A stretch of 7,953 nucleotides of DNA, taken from positions 1 through 7,953 of the forward strand of contig WREB01000040.1 of the NCBI GenBank assembly GCA_009779525.1. The letters are read 5' to 3'. Origin of the DNA: Defluviitaleaceae bacterium. Its GTDB lineage: Bacteria > Bacillota_A > Clostridia > Lachnospirales > WQUN01. Below, in pieces: positions 1 to 6,276 of the stretch (positions within the stretch are counted from its first letter, which is position 1; each line of letters begins with the position of its first letter). The notes beneath the pieces are model-generated. The model did not search any database. It was given only the letters and a program-made list of their open reading frames with translations, and had not been told where the DNA came from. A program made the translations under genes and the position numbers.

Positions 1-123
1 ATAAACGATTTTTGAATAAAACCAAAATATTAATATTCATATCGATTGATTTTCCTTAACGCAACATTTTTAACCATGAGCAGGATAGCGCAAAACGGTT
101 ATTCGCGCAACAAGCTTTCCGTC
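1..123. other. AT-rich intergenic stretch at the left edge
   Basis: No supported gene lies here. The first 60 bases are strongly AT-rich, unlike the GC-rich genes to the right. On the minus strand there is a weak promoter-like pair, TTGCGC (105-110) and TATCCT (82-87) with a 17-base spacer. It is followed by an ATG at 38-40 whose frame stays open to the edge (about 13 codons). This could be the promoter and start of the next leftward gene after the terminator, but the AAGG upstream of the ATG is about 13 bases away, too far for a good ribosome site. The frame is too short to judge. Confidence 0.4.
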
Positions 124-155
124 AAATAAAAAAAGGCGCCGGCTTATCCGGCGCC
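124..155 (-). terminator. Strong intrinsic (Rho-independent) terminator
   Basis: Read on the minus strand, an 8-bp perfect GC stem (GGCGCCGG / CCGGCGCC, at 148-155 and 135-142) encloses a 5-base loop (143-147). It is followed directly by seven T residues and then ATTT. It begins 22 bases after the stop of the SHOCT-like gene and is the classic shape of a Rho-independent terminator. It most likely ends the transcript carrying the SHOCT-like and pseudokinase genes. On the plus strand the same stem is followed by CTTTTGCGTTTT, so weaker termination of rightward transcripts is also possible. Confidence 0.92.
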
Positions 156-177
156 CTTTTGCGTTTTAAATGTTGGT

Positions 178-579
178 TCAGTTTTCCCTGGATTCGTCCC
201 CGCAGCAGTCCTTGTCGCCGCCGTCGCAGCAGGCCGACGACTTGCGCGCGTTCTCGAGCGACTCGTTAAGGGACTTCGATATCTCGTCGAATATTGTCGC
301 GGTTTTTTCGAGGACCGCCTGGCTCGCCTTCTTGAGCTTCGGCTCCATCTTGCGGTAGGTCTTCTCCACGTGCCCGCCGAACTCGCGGGCGAAACTGTCG
401 ACGTTCTTGGCGATGTGCTTGAACTTTTCCTCGACTTGCTCCTGAGTCGGCGTCTCGAACTTGAAGAAACCCTCGGCTTCATCGTTTCGCTTCATCGCCT
501 CGATGAGCTTCGCCGCCTCGTCGGCGGTGATTTTGCCTTCCTCGAGCAGCGAGAGTATTTTCATTCTTTCCTGCTTCAT
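178..579 (-). CDS. SHOCT-like (LiaX/YvlB N-terminal type) small protein with cysteine-rich tail
   Basis: A 133-residue protein. Residues 5-30 (RMKILSLLEEGKITADEAAKL and on to IEAM) match the short two-helix SHOCT-like motif found at the N-terminus of YvlB/LiaX-type envelope-stress proteins and many small Firmicute regulators: a helix ending in EEGKIT, then an xxEAxxLIEAM helix. The middle (about 35-110) is charged and helical, probably a coiled or amphipathic segment, with no membrane segment or signal peptide. The tail has two Cys-Cys pairs (ACCDGG and DCCGDE) in an acidic setting, which could bind metal or form disulfides. ATG start with GGGGG 7 bases upstream. It follows the pseudokinase gene by 77 bases with no clear promoter between and ends just before a strong terminator, so it is probably the last gene of a two-gene unit. 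The exact function is unknown. The domain call is fairly secure for the first 30 residues only. Confidence 0.85.
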   Translation of the reverse strand: MKQERMKILSLLEEGKITADEAAKLIEAMKRNDEAEGFFKFETPTQEQVEEKFKHIAKNVDSFAREFGGHVEKTYRKMEPKLKKASQAVLEKTATIFDEISKSLNESLENARKSSACCDGGDKDCCGDESREN

Positions 580-656
580 TTTAAATCCCCCATTCTTTTA
601 TCATCATGTTTTATATCCGAATATACGAAGCTCCGCTTGATTTGTTTGCTTGCGCG

Positions 657-2456
657 TCACCAGCCGGGCTGGACTATGTAGCGCGCGAAACTAGAAGCGT
701 CGTAATAGTCGAAGGCGCGCGCGATACCCGAGCCGTATTGCGCCTGCGCGTACATTACCTTCCTGCCCGACTGAAGGTTGACGCTTGCGCCCGTCCTTAG
801 GTTGTATGAAAGCAGCCTGTGCGTTTCGGCTTCGACGATGACGGCCCACTCGCCGTCGAGGCTGAAGGAAAATATTTTGTACGGGCAGTCCAGCCCGATC
901 GGCCGTCCGTCCGGGTCGATTGCGCGAAGCGTGGAGTCGTCAAGGTTTATAAAGTAGAGCGAGCCTTCGTGCGCGATCAGGTTGTCCGCGTTTGCGGCGC
1001 AAACCGGCTCGGCTAAACTTCCCGCCGCGCCAGTTTTGACCGAGTATATGCCGTAGTCCGAGCCGCCGTTGATAAAATATAGGCGGTCGCCCAAAGCCGC
1101 AAGCCAATAAGCCGCCGTCCTGACATACGGACCGGCTTGGCCCGTGGCAAGGTCTTGCGAATAGAGGAAGTCGCGGTCCTCGTGGTTGGTGAAATAAAGA
1201 TAGTCCCCGATTGGAAGCGGATAGAGCGCGCGGCCCTCGTAAAGGCGCTCGAGCGCCTGGTTCTCGGGCCTGTAGCGGTAGATCGAATAATCCCAAAGCC
1301 CGTCGCAAAAATAAAGCCAGCCGCCGTCCTCGACCAAAAACGACGGTCGCGTGTCGACCAAAAGCGTCGTTTCCGCACCGTTCGCGGCGCGCACGACAAA
1401 CCGGTGTTCGCCTTCTAAAAACGCGCGGTAGTATTCGGCGCCGTCATAGTAAACGAACGCGCCGTTTAAAATATTTTGCGAGTCGTACCTGTCCGTGAAC
1501 GCGACCGCGGAAAAATTTGGCGCGACGGCGTCGCCTTGCGGTCGCCTCGGCGGTTCAAGAATCACCGGGTCGGCGAGCTTCGGGTTGGCGCTGTTGGTCG
1601 CGGGGATGACCACGTTGAAGACGAAGAGGAAAGTGCCGGCGAAAAAAAGGAGCGCGACTAATACCGCGATCGCGTTTTTGATAAGCGTCGTCACCGTGTC
1701 GACTTTGAAGTCCTCCCTGTCGACTTTTATGTCCACGTTCGACTTCAAGTCCCTGTAGAAATGGTCGATCGAGCCGAAAAGCACCTCGCCCGTCATTATC
1801 TCGGCGAGCATCCTCATCAGTTTCGGCGGGAATTTTAAATCGTTGGCGTCGGGGGCGTCGCCCTCGAATTTTTTTACGTAGGGCATTCCGCAGACGAGGC
1901 GGTAGTACAAGTTCGCGATGTCCTTAATCGAGTCGCGAAAGCTTATGTCCCATTCGAAGCAGCAATCGAGCGTCAGCTCTCCGTCGTTATCGACGTGCAG
2001 CTCGTTTTCGGTGAATCTGAATTTGAGCTTGAAACGCTCGGCGTCGGCTAAGTTCCTGATGAAGCCGCGTATGAACAAAAACGCGTCGGCGTAGGATAAA
2101 AGCTTGCCGTTCATGTATTCGAAGAGGCCCGGGTCGGTGTTTTTTTTCCGGACGATGTATACGGTGTTGTTCTCGGGGATGATTTGCTCGACTTTCGGCA
2201 GCGTCGCGTCCGAGGCGTCGTTAAGCGCGTCCGCCATCGTGTGGAATTGCTCGAGGTTCTTCGCGTACTCCTCCGTAAATTGGGTTTCTATGTCCAGCAT
2301 TCCGCCGTCGGCGCGCTTGACCATGTACGCCGGCGCGAATTCCGTCACGGTGAACGAATTGCCGGCGGCGTCCGTCGCGGCGTAGTGCGTGAGGAACGTG
2401 TCCTTCGATATGACCGAGTTTAGTCGGTACGGAGGCAGGTTGATCGGCTGCGCCAT
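657..2456 (-). CDS. Membrane protein: degenerate kinase-like domain, one TM helix, DUF5050-like propeller
   Basis: A 599-residue protein with three visible parts. Residues about 10-240 follow the layout of bacterial Ser/Thr kinases: a YRLNSVI opening, a FTVTEFAP strand where kinases have VAIKEF, a YIVRKK strand like the hinge, and ENELHVDNDGELTLD where kinases have the catalytic loop and DFG. The ATP-binding lysine is Thr, and the HRD and DFG residues are absent, so it is probably a pseudokinase. Residues 261-287 form a single hydrophobic membrane helix. Residues about 320-595 contain at least four repeats of the form G-x-LYF...IY (near 378-395, 417-433, 456-472 and 497-512), typical of the DUF5050 beta-propeller-like domain. 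The likely topology is cytoplasmic pseudokinase and external sensing or binding domain. ATG start at 2456 with GGGGG 6 bases upstream. Its role is unknown. A signalling or scaffolding function is inference. Confidence 0.88.
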   Translation of the reverse strand: MAQPINLPPYRLNSVISKDTFLTHYAATDAAGNSFTVTEFAPAYMVKRADGGMLDIETQFTEEYAKNLEQFHTMADALNDASDATLPKVEQIIPENNTVYIVRKKNTDPGLFEYMNGKLLSYADAFLFIRGFIRNLADAERFKLKFRFTENELHVDNDGELTLDCCFEWDISFRDSIKDIANLYYRLVCGMPYVKKFEGDAPDANDLKFPPKLMRMLAEIMTGEVLFGSIDHFYRDLKSNVDIKVDREDFKVDTVTTLIKNAIAVLVALLFFAGTFLFVFNVVIPATNSANPKLADPVILEPPRRPQGDAVAPNFSAVAFTDRYDSQNILNGAFVYYDGAEYYRAFLEGEHRFVVRAANGAETTLLVDTRPSFLVEDGGWLYFCDGLWDYSIYRYRPENQALERLYEGRALYPLPIGDYLYFTNHEDRDFLYSQDLATGQAGPYVRTAAYWLAALGDRLYFINGGSDYGIYSVKTGAAGSLAEPVCAANADNLIAHEGSLYFINLDDSTLRAIDPDGRPIGLDCPYKIFSFSLDGEWAVIVEAETHRLLSYNLRTGASVNLQSGRKVMYAQAQYGSGIARAFDYYDASSFARYIVQPGW

Positions 2457-2462
2457 AAAATT

Positions 2463-2467
2463 CCCCC
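2463..2467 (-). promoter_or_regulatory. Ribosome binding site of the pseudokinase gene
   Basis: Minus-strand GGGGG followed by six AT-rich bases and the ATG at 2456. The SHOCT-like gene downstream has a near-identical arrangement (GGGGG at 587-591, then seven bases, then ATG). The G-run is an imperfect Shine-Dalgarno site, but it is the only purine block near either start. Confidence 0.5.
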
Positions 2468-2485
2468 GGCGTTAGGATAACAATC

Positions 2486-2504
2486 GGCCTCCGTAAAGGA
2501 GGCC
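2486..2504 (-). terminator. GC-rich hairpin in the gap, possible weak terminator of the sugar operon
   Basis: A perfect 7-bp inverted repeat (GGCCTCC / GGAGGCC) with a 5-base loop lies between the fucosidase stop (2576) and the pseudokinase start (2456). On the minus strand it is followed by GATTGTTATCC, only a partial T-run, so as an intrinsic terminator it is weak. It may give partial read-through into the pseudokinase gene, or act as a 5'-end stem-loop on a transcript that starts just upstream of it. The hairpin is certain and its function is inferred. Confidence 0.5.
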
Positions 2505-2509
2505 CGTAT

Positions 2510-2538
2510 AAAATAGCGTATTTGCAAATCCGTGGCAA
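2510..2538 (-). promoter_or_regulatory. Possible sigma-70-type promoter for the pseudokinase/SHOCT unit
   Basis: On the minus strand, TTGCCA (2533-2538, five of six matches to TTGACA) is separated by 17 bases from TATTTT (2510-2515, four of six matches to TATAAT). Transcription would start close to the GC-rich hairpin at 2486-2504, about 50 bases before the ATG at 2456. The spacing is ideal and the position is sensible, but the -10 match is modest. It is offered as a candidate only. Confidence 0.35.
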
Positions 2539-2575
2539 GGCGTTCGTTAGCGCGCCGTCCGCCATGAAAGCGTTT

Positions 2576-4057
2576 TTATTTATATGAAATCTTGAACGCG
2601 CTCGCTACTTCGCCTTTTGTTTTTTCCACCGGGACGCTTATCGTAAGCCCTCCGCGTTCGCCTCCCGCAAATTTGGCCGGTTCGCCATTTTTTAACGACT
2701 CGACCGACTTTACCTTGTTCGCGTCGATTTTTAGTAGTGTTAGGTTCCCCGCGACCTCGCCCGCATGAATCGCGTAAACGATCTTGCCGTCCTTCGAGCG
2801 CGTATAGTAGACGTTCTCGCCTTCCCTGTACGCATCGCCCTCCCTCGGGCGCGTAGCGTAGATCGCCTCGCCGTTTCGCTTAAGCCAATCGCCGACCTCG
2901 GTCAGGCGCTTTATCGCTTCGGGATGCCAAAGCCCGGTTTTGTCCGGGCCGGCGCCTATCATGTAGTTTCCGCCCTTCGACACTGCGTCGAGCATGTTTC
3001 TTATGATCCAGCCCGCGTCTTTGTAGTTGGCGGCTTCCGGGTCGTAGGCCGAGGTGTTTGCGATTAGGTTAAGCGCCATCCATGGCATCTCGGTGTTTTC
3101 CTTGTCGCCGGGCACGAAACCCTCGGGCGTGTAGTAGTCGCCGTAGTTGCCTATTCCGCGCGCCCTCATCATAATGTCGGGCTGGATTTTTCGGATTTGC
3201 TTGATCGTTTTTTTCGTTTCGGGCCAAGCCTTTTCGCCGAGCCACATGTCTAGGCAAAGCATGTCGATCTTGCCGTAATCGGAAACGAGTTCGATCAGCT
3301 GCTCCCTGTGGCGCCTGTTCATCGCCTCAAACTCAAAGTCTTCGAGCGGAGGCCCGTAGGCGACTTCCCTGCCTTTATTGTACGGCCTGACGTCCTCCCC
3401 GGAGGTCACGTATTTTTTATAGTCGGGCGTCTGGAACGGGTGGTAGCAGTGGGGCCTGAAATCGGCGTCGTACCAGTCGGGATGCGAGAAGTACAGATTT
3501 ATCTTTAACCCGGCGTTTCGCGCCGCGTCGCAAAGCTCCTTGATGATGTCGCGCCCAAACGGGGCGTCCCCGACCGAATAGGCGAGGTCGCAGTTTTCGA
3601 TCGCCGGTCCGACTGGCGCCGTCCAGTTGACCCTGCGTTTGACCCGCGTATTCGTCTTAAACAGCGAGAAGCCGTCGTGGTGCTTCGTCGTTATCGCGAA
3701 GCACTTGAAGCCCGCCCTTACGAAGAAGTCCATCCATTCGTCCGCGTCGAACCTAACCGGGTCAAACTGTTTGTATGCCTGCTGGTATTCCTGCCGCTCC
3801 CCGTCGCTTAAATTCAAAAACGCCCATGACTCGCCCAGGAGATTAAGCTGCGTGTAAATTCCCCAGTGGATGCGTAGCCCGTACTTCATGTCCAAAAACG
3901 CCTCGCGCGCCGAATCCGGCGCCTGAGCGTAGTCGGCGTCGGGAAACTCCTCCATGTACTCGGCTATCGGGACCCAATGGGCGTCGTTCTTCGGGACGCA
4001 CACGTATTTTTTTTGAGAAGGTACGTCCCGAAGCGTTCCATTTGCGCGGTCAGCCAT
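2576..4057 (-). CDS. GH29 alpha-L-fucosidase-like glycoside hydrolase
   Basis: Retaining glycosidase of family GH29, expected to release alpha-linked L-fucose. From the chosen ATG the protein has 493 residues. Visible family motifs: HWGIYT (64-69), TTKHHDGFSLF (123-133), NLYFSHPDW (187-195), DMLCLDMW (265-272) with the predicted nucleophile Asp270, and the C-terminal VSKGGNYMIGAGP (359-371) and LKRNGEAIYATR (392-403). Glu312 in YYTPEG lies 42 residues after Asp270. As I recall, this is the nucleophile to acid/base spacing of the Thermotoga maritima enzyme (Asp224/Glu266), so Glu312 is the probable acid/base. There is no signal peptide, so it should act in the cytoplasm. The frame also opens at TTG 4081 and ATG 4078, but ATG 4057 has AGGTGA five bases upstream and overlaps the epimerase stop by only 8 bp. 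The segment around 322-340, where many GH29 members have a WE...SWGY motif, is divergent (EMPWMALN...TSAY), so the true glycan substrate is uncertain. It is the last gene of the sugar operon. Confidence 0.93.
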   Translation of the reverse strand: MADRANGTLRDVPSQKKYVCVPKNDAHWVPIAEYMEEFPDADYAQAPDSAREAFLDMKYGLRIHWGIYTQLNLLGESWAFLNLSDGERQEYQQAYKQFDPVRFDADEWMDFFVRAGFKCFAITTKHHDGFSLFKTNTRVKRRVNWTAPVGPAIENCDLAYSVGDAPFGRDIIKELCDAARNAGLKINLYFSHPDWYDADFRPHCYHPFQTPDYKKYVTSGEDVRPYNKGREVAYGPPLEDFEFEAMNRRHREQLIELVSDYGKIDMLCLDMWLGEKAWPETKKTIKQIRKIQPDIMMRARGIGNYGDYYTPEGFVPGDKENTEMPWMALNLIANTSAYDPEAANYKDAGWIIRNMLDAVSKGGNYMIGAGPDKTGLWHPEAIKRLTEVGDWLKRNGEAIYATRPREGDAYREGENVYYTRSKDGKIVYAIHAGEVAGNLTLLKIDANKVKSVESLKNGEPAKFAGGERGGLTISVPVEKTKGEVASAFKISYK

Positions 4058-5267
4058 TAGTATCACCTGTGATTTCATCAATGATCGATTCCGCCATCAT
4101 AAGCATCCTCGGCAAATGGAACGGACCCTTGAACGTCGTGCCCTTGGCGATCGGCTCGGTCGGGACCCCGTCGCGCCTCAGGTAGCCGAACCATTCGCCG
4201 TAGCTTTCGTCGGCGAAAAATTCGCGGCAATAGCCGTACGCCTTCTTAAACCAGTCCATGTATTTTTCGTCGCCGGTCCGCCTGTAGAGCATTAGCGACG
4301 CTATTATCAACTCGTTGTGCGGCCACCAGAGCTTCATGTCGTGTTCGTACGCCTCGGAGGGAAGGCCCTTCGCGTCCAGGAAATAAAAGAGGCCTCCGTA
4401 CTTTTCGTCCCAGCCGGCTTCCGCCGCGAACGAAAACATTTCGGAAGCGGTGTTTGCTAATATATCGTCGCCGGCCCGGTCAGATTGCTCGAGCAAAAAC
4501 CAAGCGCACTCGATGTCGTGCCCCGGGTTGACGACCCGGCAGGAAGAAGCTTCCTCGTAATATTCGCCGTTTGGGCCGACATTTTCGAGCGTGCAGCGGA
4601 GCTCCCGCTTGAAGTGCTTTCTTACGATGGCGTCCGCGCATTTTTTTGCCCTTGCCTCATATATATCCTTATGCTCCGGGTCGCGGTCGCGCATGAGCCG
4701 CGAGAGGTTAAGCAAGATCATGGGGTTGGCGAGTCCCGTCAGCGCGCGATTTTTTGCGATTATCTTCGGGCCGTGGCCCGCGGGGTCGCTTATCTTTCCT
4801 TCGTAAAGATCGAAAAGCAAATCATAATAGCCTCTCGCGCGCTCGATTAATTTGGCGTCGCCGCAAAGCGAACCGTATTCGGCGAGGCCCATCGCGTAAA
4901 ACGCCTCGGAAAAAAAATAACGGCGCTGCCTGAGCGGCCGCCCGTCGGAAGTCGTCTGGAAATAGAGCCGCCCGCCCGCCTCGCGGTTGACGCAGCGCGT
5001 CTCGATGAAGTCAAGGCAGCTCTCGGCTATTTTAGCCCATTCGTCCCTTGTCCCGTACATTCGGCAAGCCCTTGCGAAAGTCCACGCGCATCTGCCCTGC
5101 ATCCAAACGCTTTTGTCGGTCGAAAATATTTTGCCCGCGCGGTCGAGGCAGGTGTATATCCCGCCGTTTAGCCTGTCGTATCCGTTCGCGAGCCAAAAAC
5201 TCAGGCACGAGTCAAGCTCTTTTTTAAACCAGCCGCGGCTTTCGGTCAACGCTTTGTTATTGGACAA
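4050..5267 (-). CDS. AGE-family sugar epimerase/isomerase (N-acylglucosamine 2-epimerase-like)
   Basis: An (alpha/alpha)6-barrel enzyme of the family that includes N-acylglucosamine 2-epimerase, cellobiose 2-epimerase and mannose or sulfoquinovose isomerases. It would interconvert a free sugar in the cytoplasm. With the TTG start at 5267 it has 405 residues, the normal family length. Motifs in order: NGGIYTCLDRAGK (34-46), SVWMQGRCAWTFA (53-65), NPGHDIECAWFLL (247-259) with His250, WWPHNE (314-319), GEWFGYLRRDG (357-367) and KGPFHLPR (380-387) with His384. The two histidines correspond to the general acid/base pair of the family. The start is uncertain. TTG 5267 has GGAGG 11 bases upstream and overlaps the preceding gene by 11 bp, whereas TTG 5294 has GAGG 6 bases upstream and overlaps by 38 bp. 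The frame has no ATG start near its beginning. Substrate cannot be assigned from sequence. Neighbours suggest a sugar released from a fucosylated or amino-sugar glycan. Confidence 0.92.
   Translation of the reverse strand: MSNNKALTESRGWFKKELDSCLSFWLANGYDRLNGGIYTCLDRAGKIFSTDKSVWMQGRCAWTFARACRMYGTRDEWAKIAESCLDFIETRCVNREAGGRLYFQTTSDGRPLRQRRYFFSEAFYAMGLAEYGSLCGDAKLIERARGYYDLLFDLYEGKISDPAGHGPKIIAKNRALTGLANPMILLNLSRLMRDRDPEHKDIYEARAKKCADAIVRKHFKRELRCTLENVGPNGEYYEEASSCRVVNPGHDIECAWFLLEQSDRAGDDILANTASEMFSFAAEAGWDEKYGGLFYFLDAKGLPSEAYEHDMKLWWPHNELIIASLMLYRRTGDEKYMDWFKKAYGYCREFFADESYGEWFGYLRRDGVPTEPIAKGTTFKGPFHLPRMLMMAESIIDEITGDTNG
4063..4068 (-). promoter_or_regulatory. Ribosome binding site that fixes the fucosidase start
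   Basis: Minus-strand AGGTGA, five bases before the ATG at 4057. It lies inside the last codons of the epimerase gene, and the overlap ATGGCTGA contains both the fucosidase start and the epimerase stop. This favours ATG 4057 over the upstream TTG 4081 and ATG 4078 and points to translational coupling. Confidence 0.75.
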
Positions 5268-6276
5268 TGGAATCGTTTCCTCCCGCCGCGCCAATCATGG
5301 CCTCGATGTTTTCGCCGGGCGTATGGCGCGGGACTTCGCAGCCCGCGCTTAAGATCAGGCGCCTTCCGCCCGACGCGTCGACGCAACCGCGCGAGGCGCG
5401 AAATATATCGCCGGCCGAACCGCTAAGCATGAGTATCGTGTCGACGTTGCCCACGAGGCATACCTTGCCGCCCGTTTTTTCGTAAGCCTCGCCCAAATCT
5501 ATTTGCGAATCGATCTCAAGCGCGTCCGCGCCGGTCTCGGCCATCAAGTCTATTATTTGCGTAACATCCCCGCACATATGCATAAAAACGGGAAGCCCGG
5601 TTTCCTTTACCGCCGAAACGAGTTGTTTTTGGTACGGCAGCGCGTATTTTTCGTAAAGGCTCCGTCCGATCAGGCCCGCGGTCGAGTCGCCGAACGTAAC
5701 CGCGTGCGCGCCGCTTTTAGCGATCGCCAGCGCGTAAGCGACGGCCGCCTCCGTACAGATCTCAAGCAGTTCGACGGCGCCGTACTCGTCCTCGTAAAGG
5801 TCCACGAAAAACGCCTCCTCGCCGCGAAGCGCCGCCGCCACCGAAAAAGGGCCCGAGTCGCTGTTTACCTTTATAAAATATTCGTCCCCGAGCGTCCTTC
5901 GCGCTATTTTCGCCGCCTCCAAAACCACCGGCATCCGCCCGGCGGCCAAAGGGTCCGGGACTTTAAGCTTCGACGATTCAAGCCCGCCCGAAAGAACGCG
6001 GCTTAAGTACTGCGGCGGCTCGTCCGGAGGGAAGCGTAGCGCGCATCCGAACGCCTCCGAGATGATTTGGTTGTCGGAAGTTATGTGCAGCCCGTCGCAA
6101 CCGTAGCGTTCGCAAGCGAAAATCTGCGCCTCGGCCAATTTTTTCGCGTCGGTCGAATAGTCGCGGTGACTGGTTCCGACGATATGAAGCGCGTGCTGTA
6201 TCAAAAGCGGCATTACCGGGGTTTGGTCGTACCTTTCGCCGTTAAGCGCGGCGCAAGTCCGCTCGAGGCGGGTCAC
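5257..6276 (-). CDS. UroD-superfamily protein, MtaA/CmuA-like cobamide methyltransferase type
   Basis: A 339-residue TIM-barrel protein of the uroporphyrinogen decarboxylase superfamily, closer to the MtaA/CmuA branch (methylcobamide:thiol methyltransferases) than to haem-pathway HemE. It lacks the N-terminal RQAGRY-type motif of HemE but has the zinc-site pattern: His233 and Cys235 in FMHMCGD, and Cys313 in SAGCEVPRHTPGENI. Other family signatures are ERYGCDGLHITSDN (57-69), DSGPFSVAA (140-148) and GNVDT (276-280). The frame opens much further upstream (to 6522), but that extension is basic low-complexity sequence read out of frame across the preceding gene. The real start is the GTG at 6276, where GTGA overlaps the preceding stop by 4 bp and AAGGA lies 3 bases upstream. 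No corrinoid-binding protein is seen in the window. The methyl donor and acceptor are unknown, and some proteins in this family have no known reaction. Confidence 0.9.
   Translation of the reverse strand: MTRLERTCAALNGERYDQTPVMPLLIQHALHIVGTSHRDYSTDAKKLAEAQIFACERYGCDGLHITSDNQIISEAFGCALRFPPDEPPQYLSRVLSGGLESSKLKVPDPLAAGRMPVVLEAAKIARRTLGDEYFIKVNSDSGPFSVAAALRGEEAFFVDLYEDEYGAVELLEICTEAAVAYALAIAKSGAHAVTFGDSTAGLIGRSLYEKYALPYQKQLVSAVKETGLPVFMHMCGDVTQIIDLMAETGADALEIDSQIDLGEAYEKTGGKVCLVGNVDTILMLSGSAGDIFRASRGCVDASGGRRLILSAGCEVPRHTPGENIEAMIGAAGGNDSIVQ

Noticed and set aside
144..482. 112-codon minus-strand frame rich in Arg and Ser
   Set aside because: It is a shifted-frame shadow of the SHOCT-like gene, runs into the terminator stem, and has biased composition without any motif.
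580..656. Possible promoter before the SHOCT-like gene (TATAAA at about 610-615 on the minus strand)
   Set aside because: The -10-like box has no -35 match at 16-18 bases upstream, so co-transcription with the pseudokinase gene is simpler.
940..1399. Overlapping minus-strand frames inside the pseudokinase gene
   Set aside because: They are out-of-frame shadows of the repeat domain. The 599-codon frame is intact with no sign of a frameshift.
5503..6006. 167-codon plus-strand frame
   Set aside because: It is antisense to the MtaA-like gene, with Arg/Val-rich composition typical of the reverse of GC-rich codons, and there is no ribosome site or family motif.
5257..6276. Haem-pathway uroporphyrinogen decarboxylase (HemE)
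   Set aside because: It lacks the HemE N-terminal RQAGRY-type motif and instead has the HxC...C zinc pattern of the MtaA/CmuA branch. No haem genes are nearby.
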